Shown in pieces: positions 6,668 to 8,380 of a stretch of 8,380 bases of DNA. A program made the translations under genes and the position numbers. The stretch lies in contig JAAOZZ010000442.1 of the NCBI GenBank assembly GCA_012274175.1, positions 1 through 8,380 of the forward strand, given 5' to 3'. The notes beneath the pieces are model-generated. The model ran no database searches. It was not told the origin of the DNA and was given only the letters and a program-made list of their open reading frames with translations. This DNA is from Betaproteobacteria bacterium (GTDB lineage: Bacteria > Pseudomonadota > Gammaproteobacteria > Burkholderiales > Usitatibacteraceae). Each line of letters opens with the position of its first letter. Positions within the stretch are counted from its first letter, which is position 1.

Positions 6668-8380
6668 ATGAGCGCGCAGACGCCACCCCTCCCCGCGGCG
6701 GCGAGCGCCCCATCGGTGCGGCAGGCCCTCGCCTACGTGGCCTTCGGAGCCGCCTATTACCTGCTCGCCGCCTACGCCGCGGGGCTGCCGATCCACGCCA
6801 CGCTGCCGCTGTTCATCTGGCCCGCCCACGGCCTCGCCCTGGGAGTGCTCCTGATGGCCCCGGCGCGGCGCTGGCCGGCGTACCTCGCGCTGGTGCTGCT
6901 CGCCACGGTGGCGGTCGGGCTCGAACATGGCTTTCCTTGGCAGCGGCTCGTGGGCACCGTCGTCCTGAATTGCGCGCAGCCGCTCTTCGTGGCCGCCGGA
7001 TTGCAGCGCCTGGCGGGGCCGCGGGTGCAGATCGACTCGGTGAAGGGCGTGTCATCCCTGCTGGTGGGCATGTTCCCCCTCGTGGGGGCGATGGCGATCC
7101 TGGAGGCCACCTACTCGTACGTGCGCTTTCCGGCGCCCTTCCGCGAGCAGTGGTCGGTCACGTTCGCCTCGACGCTGCTGGGCATGCTGCTCACCGCGCC
7201 CCTCATCCTCGCATGGAGCCGCGAAGGGCTGAAGGAGGCGAAGGCCGAGGCGAGCCGGCGGGTGCCGGAGATCGTGGTGCTCTACGTGGGGCTCGTGATC
7301 AGCGCGAACTACGTGTTCGGCACGCGCCCGGACGCCATGGGCCTGATTCCTCCGCTCGCCTACCTGTGTGCTCCGTTCCTCATCTGGGCGGCGCTGCGCT
7401 TCGGGCTGCGCGCGGCGACCCTGGGGCTCGCGATATTCGGCCTCATCGTCTACTGGCACACCGGCCACGGGTTCGGGCCGTTCTCCATCGACGGCGTGCC
7501 CGACCTGCGCTCGCTGCTCCACCTGCAGGGATACCTCGCCACGGTGGTGGTCACGACGCTCTTCGCCGCCGCGCTCCTCGTGGAGCGCAAGGAGGCCGGG
7601 CGCGAGACCGAAGCATGGCGCCATCGCCACGAGGCGGTGATCCGCGCGAGCGGCAACCTGCTCTACGAATACGACCCGGCTACGGGCGGCGTGCTGTGGG
7701 ACGGCGACACCCGGGCGGTGCTCGGCACCGAGCGCGCCAACCTCTCCTCGATCCAGAAGTGGGTCGAGCGCGTGCATCCCGACGACCGCGTGCGGCTGAA
7801 GGGCCTTCAGAGCGGGCTCATGTCGGGGGAGCTCTCCCACGCGGCGCTCGAGTACCGCTTCCGGCGCGACGACGGCGAGTACACCACGGTGGGCGTGAAC
7901 GCCTACCGCATCGGGGAAGCGGAGGGCACGGCGGATGCCCAGCAGCGCGTGATCGGCTTCGTGAAGGACGTCTCGGAGAAGGTGCGGGCGGAGGAAGAGC
8001 GCCAGCGCCTGGCGGCCCAGCTGCGCCAGGCGGAAAAGATGCAGGCGGTGGGCCAGCTCGCGGGCGGCATCGCCCACGACTTCAACAACATCCTGGGGGC
8101 GATCCTGGGCTACGGCGAGCTCGCGCAGCGCAAGGCCGAAGGCGACATGCGCCGCTACCTCGACACGATCATGAGCGCGGGCAATCGCGCCAAGGCGCTG
8201 GTCTCCCAGATCCTTTCCTACAGCCGCGCCGAGAGCGCCGACCGCCTGCCGGTGATCGTGGCCCCCATCGCCCAGGAAGTCTGCGACCTGGTGCGCGGCT
8301 CCTCGCCCGCCACGATCGAGGTGAACTTCATCAACGAAGCCAACGAGGCCGCGGTGCTGGGAGATCCCACGCGCCTGCAC
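6668..8380 (+). CDS. MASE1-PAS membrane sensor histidine kinase (HDFNN type), 3' end cut by window
   Basis: 571 codons are visible and the frame is open at the right edge. Residues about 20-305 are hydrophobic with roughly eight to ten membrane helices and carry the MASE1 signature WPAHGLAL (51-58); MASE1 is a membrane sensor domain whose ligand is generally unknown. A PAS fold of the PAS_3 type follows (about 320-440; YEYDPATGG, then [10 protein letters not shown] around H370, and GFVKDVSEK at the end). A charged coiled-coil-like linker (about 440-462, [16 protein letters not shown]) leads to the HisKA domain with phospho-acceptor H470 in [17 protein letters not shown]. The last visible residues (GDPTRLH) are the start of the ATPase domain. 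HDFNN kinases are NtrB-like and often end in a receiver domain, which cannot be checked here. The ATG at 6668 is the only start in frame near the gap. The kinase is divergent from the regulator and probably works with it. Confidence 0.9.
   Translation, partial: MSAQTPPLPAAASAPSVRQALAYVAFGAAYYLLAAYAAGLPIHATLPLFIWPAHGLALGVLLMAPARRWPAYLALVLLATVAVGLEHGFPWQRLVGTVVLNCAQPLFVAAGLQRLAGPRVQIDSVKGVSSLLVGMFPLVGAMAILEATYSYVRFPAPFREQWSVTFASTLLGMLLTAPLILAWSREGLKEAKAEASRRVPEIVVLYVGLVISANYVFGTRPDAMGLIPPLAYLCAPFLIWAALRFGLRAATLGLAIFGLIVYWHTGHGFGPFSIDGVPDLRSLLHLQGYLATVVVTTLFAAALLVERKEAGRETEAWRHRHEAVIRASGNLLYEYDPATGGVLWDGDTRAVLGTERANLSSIQKWVERVHPDDRVRLKGLQSGLMSGELSHAALEYRFRRDDGEYTTVGVNAYRIGEAEGTADAQQRVIGFVKDVSEKVRAEEERQRLAAQLRQAEKMQAVGQLAGGIAHDFNNILGAILGYGELAQRKAEGDMRRYLDTIMSAGNRAKALVSQILSYSRAESADRLPVIVAPIAQEVCDLVRGSSPATIEVNFINEANEAAVLGDPTRLH

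Noticed and set aside
6630..6671. A 13-codon open frame on the plus strand ([13 protein letters not shown]) whose stop overlaps the kinase ATG in ATGA
   Set aside because: It has no ribosome site, and its first ATG would lie upstream of the predicted transcription start, so a leader peptide is not supported.

Overview
The window is a GC-rich, almost fully coding stretch from what looks like a high-GC proteobacterium, most likely a betaproteobacterium. That placement rests on composition, codon use, the MASE1-type kinase and the style of the Hyf proteins; no marker gene is present, so it is an inference. No RNA genes, insertion sequences, CRISPR arrays or large repeats are visible.

Two transcription units diverge from a 64-bp gap at about 6604-6667. 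To the left, on the minus strand, runs one tight operon: an OmpR-family response regulator (5860-6603), then hyfB (3851-5863), hyfC (2907-3854), hyfE (2248-2907), hyfF (797-2248) and the 5' part of hyfG (1-794, running off the window). Junctions are 4-bp overlaps (GTGA, ATGA), 1-bp overlaps (TGATG twice) and one 2-bp gap, so translational coupling is likely throughout. To the right, on the plus strand, is a large membrane sensor histidine kinase (6668-8380, also running off) with MASE1, PAS and HDFNN-type phosphoacceptor domains.

The hyf genes encode the membrane arm of a hydrogenase-4/formate-hydrogenlyase-like complex, homologous to the proton-pumping arm of complex I. HyfB and HyfF are antiporter-like NuoL/M/N proteins, HyfC is NuoH-like, HyfE is the small NuoK-containing type, and HyfG is a fused NuoC/NuoD-like large subunit. 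The most notable point is that the HyfG fragment does not carry the first nickel-binding CxxC of [NiFe] hydrogenases: where RVCGIC is expected it reads RISGDS. The complex is therefore probably not a hydrogenase. It resembles the hydrogenase-related, non-hydrogenase complexes called Ehr, of unknown substrate. hyfD and hyfA are also absent from the visible part.

The regulator is co-transcribed with the complex it presumably controls, and the divergent kinase is the obvious candidate partner. The pairing of an OmpR-type regulator with an HDFNN (NtrB-like) kinase is atypical. The short gap holds a plausible promoter for the kinase and a perfect GC-rich inverted repeat that ends exactly at the kinase start codon.
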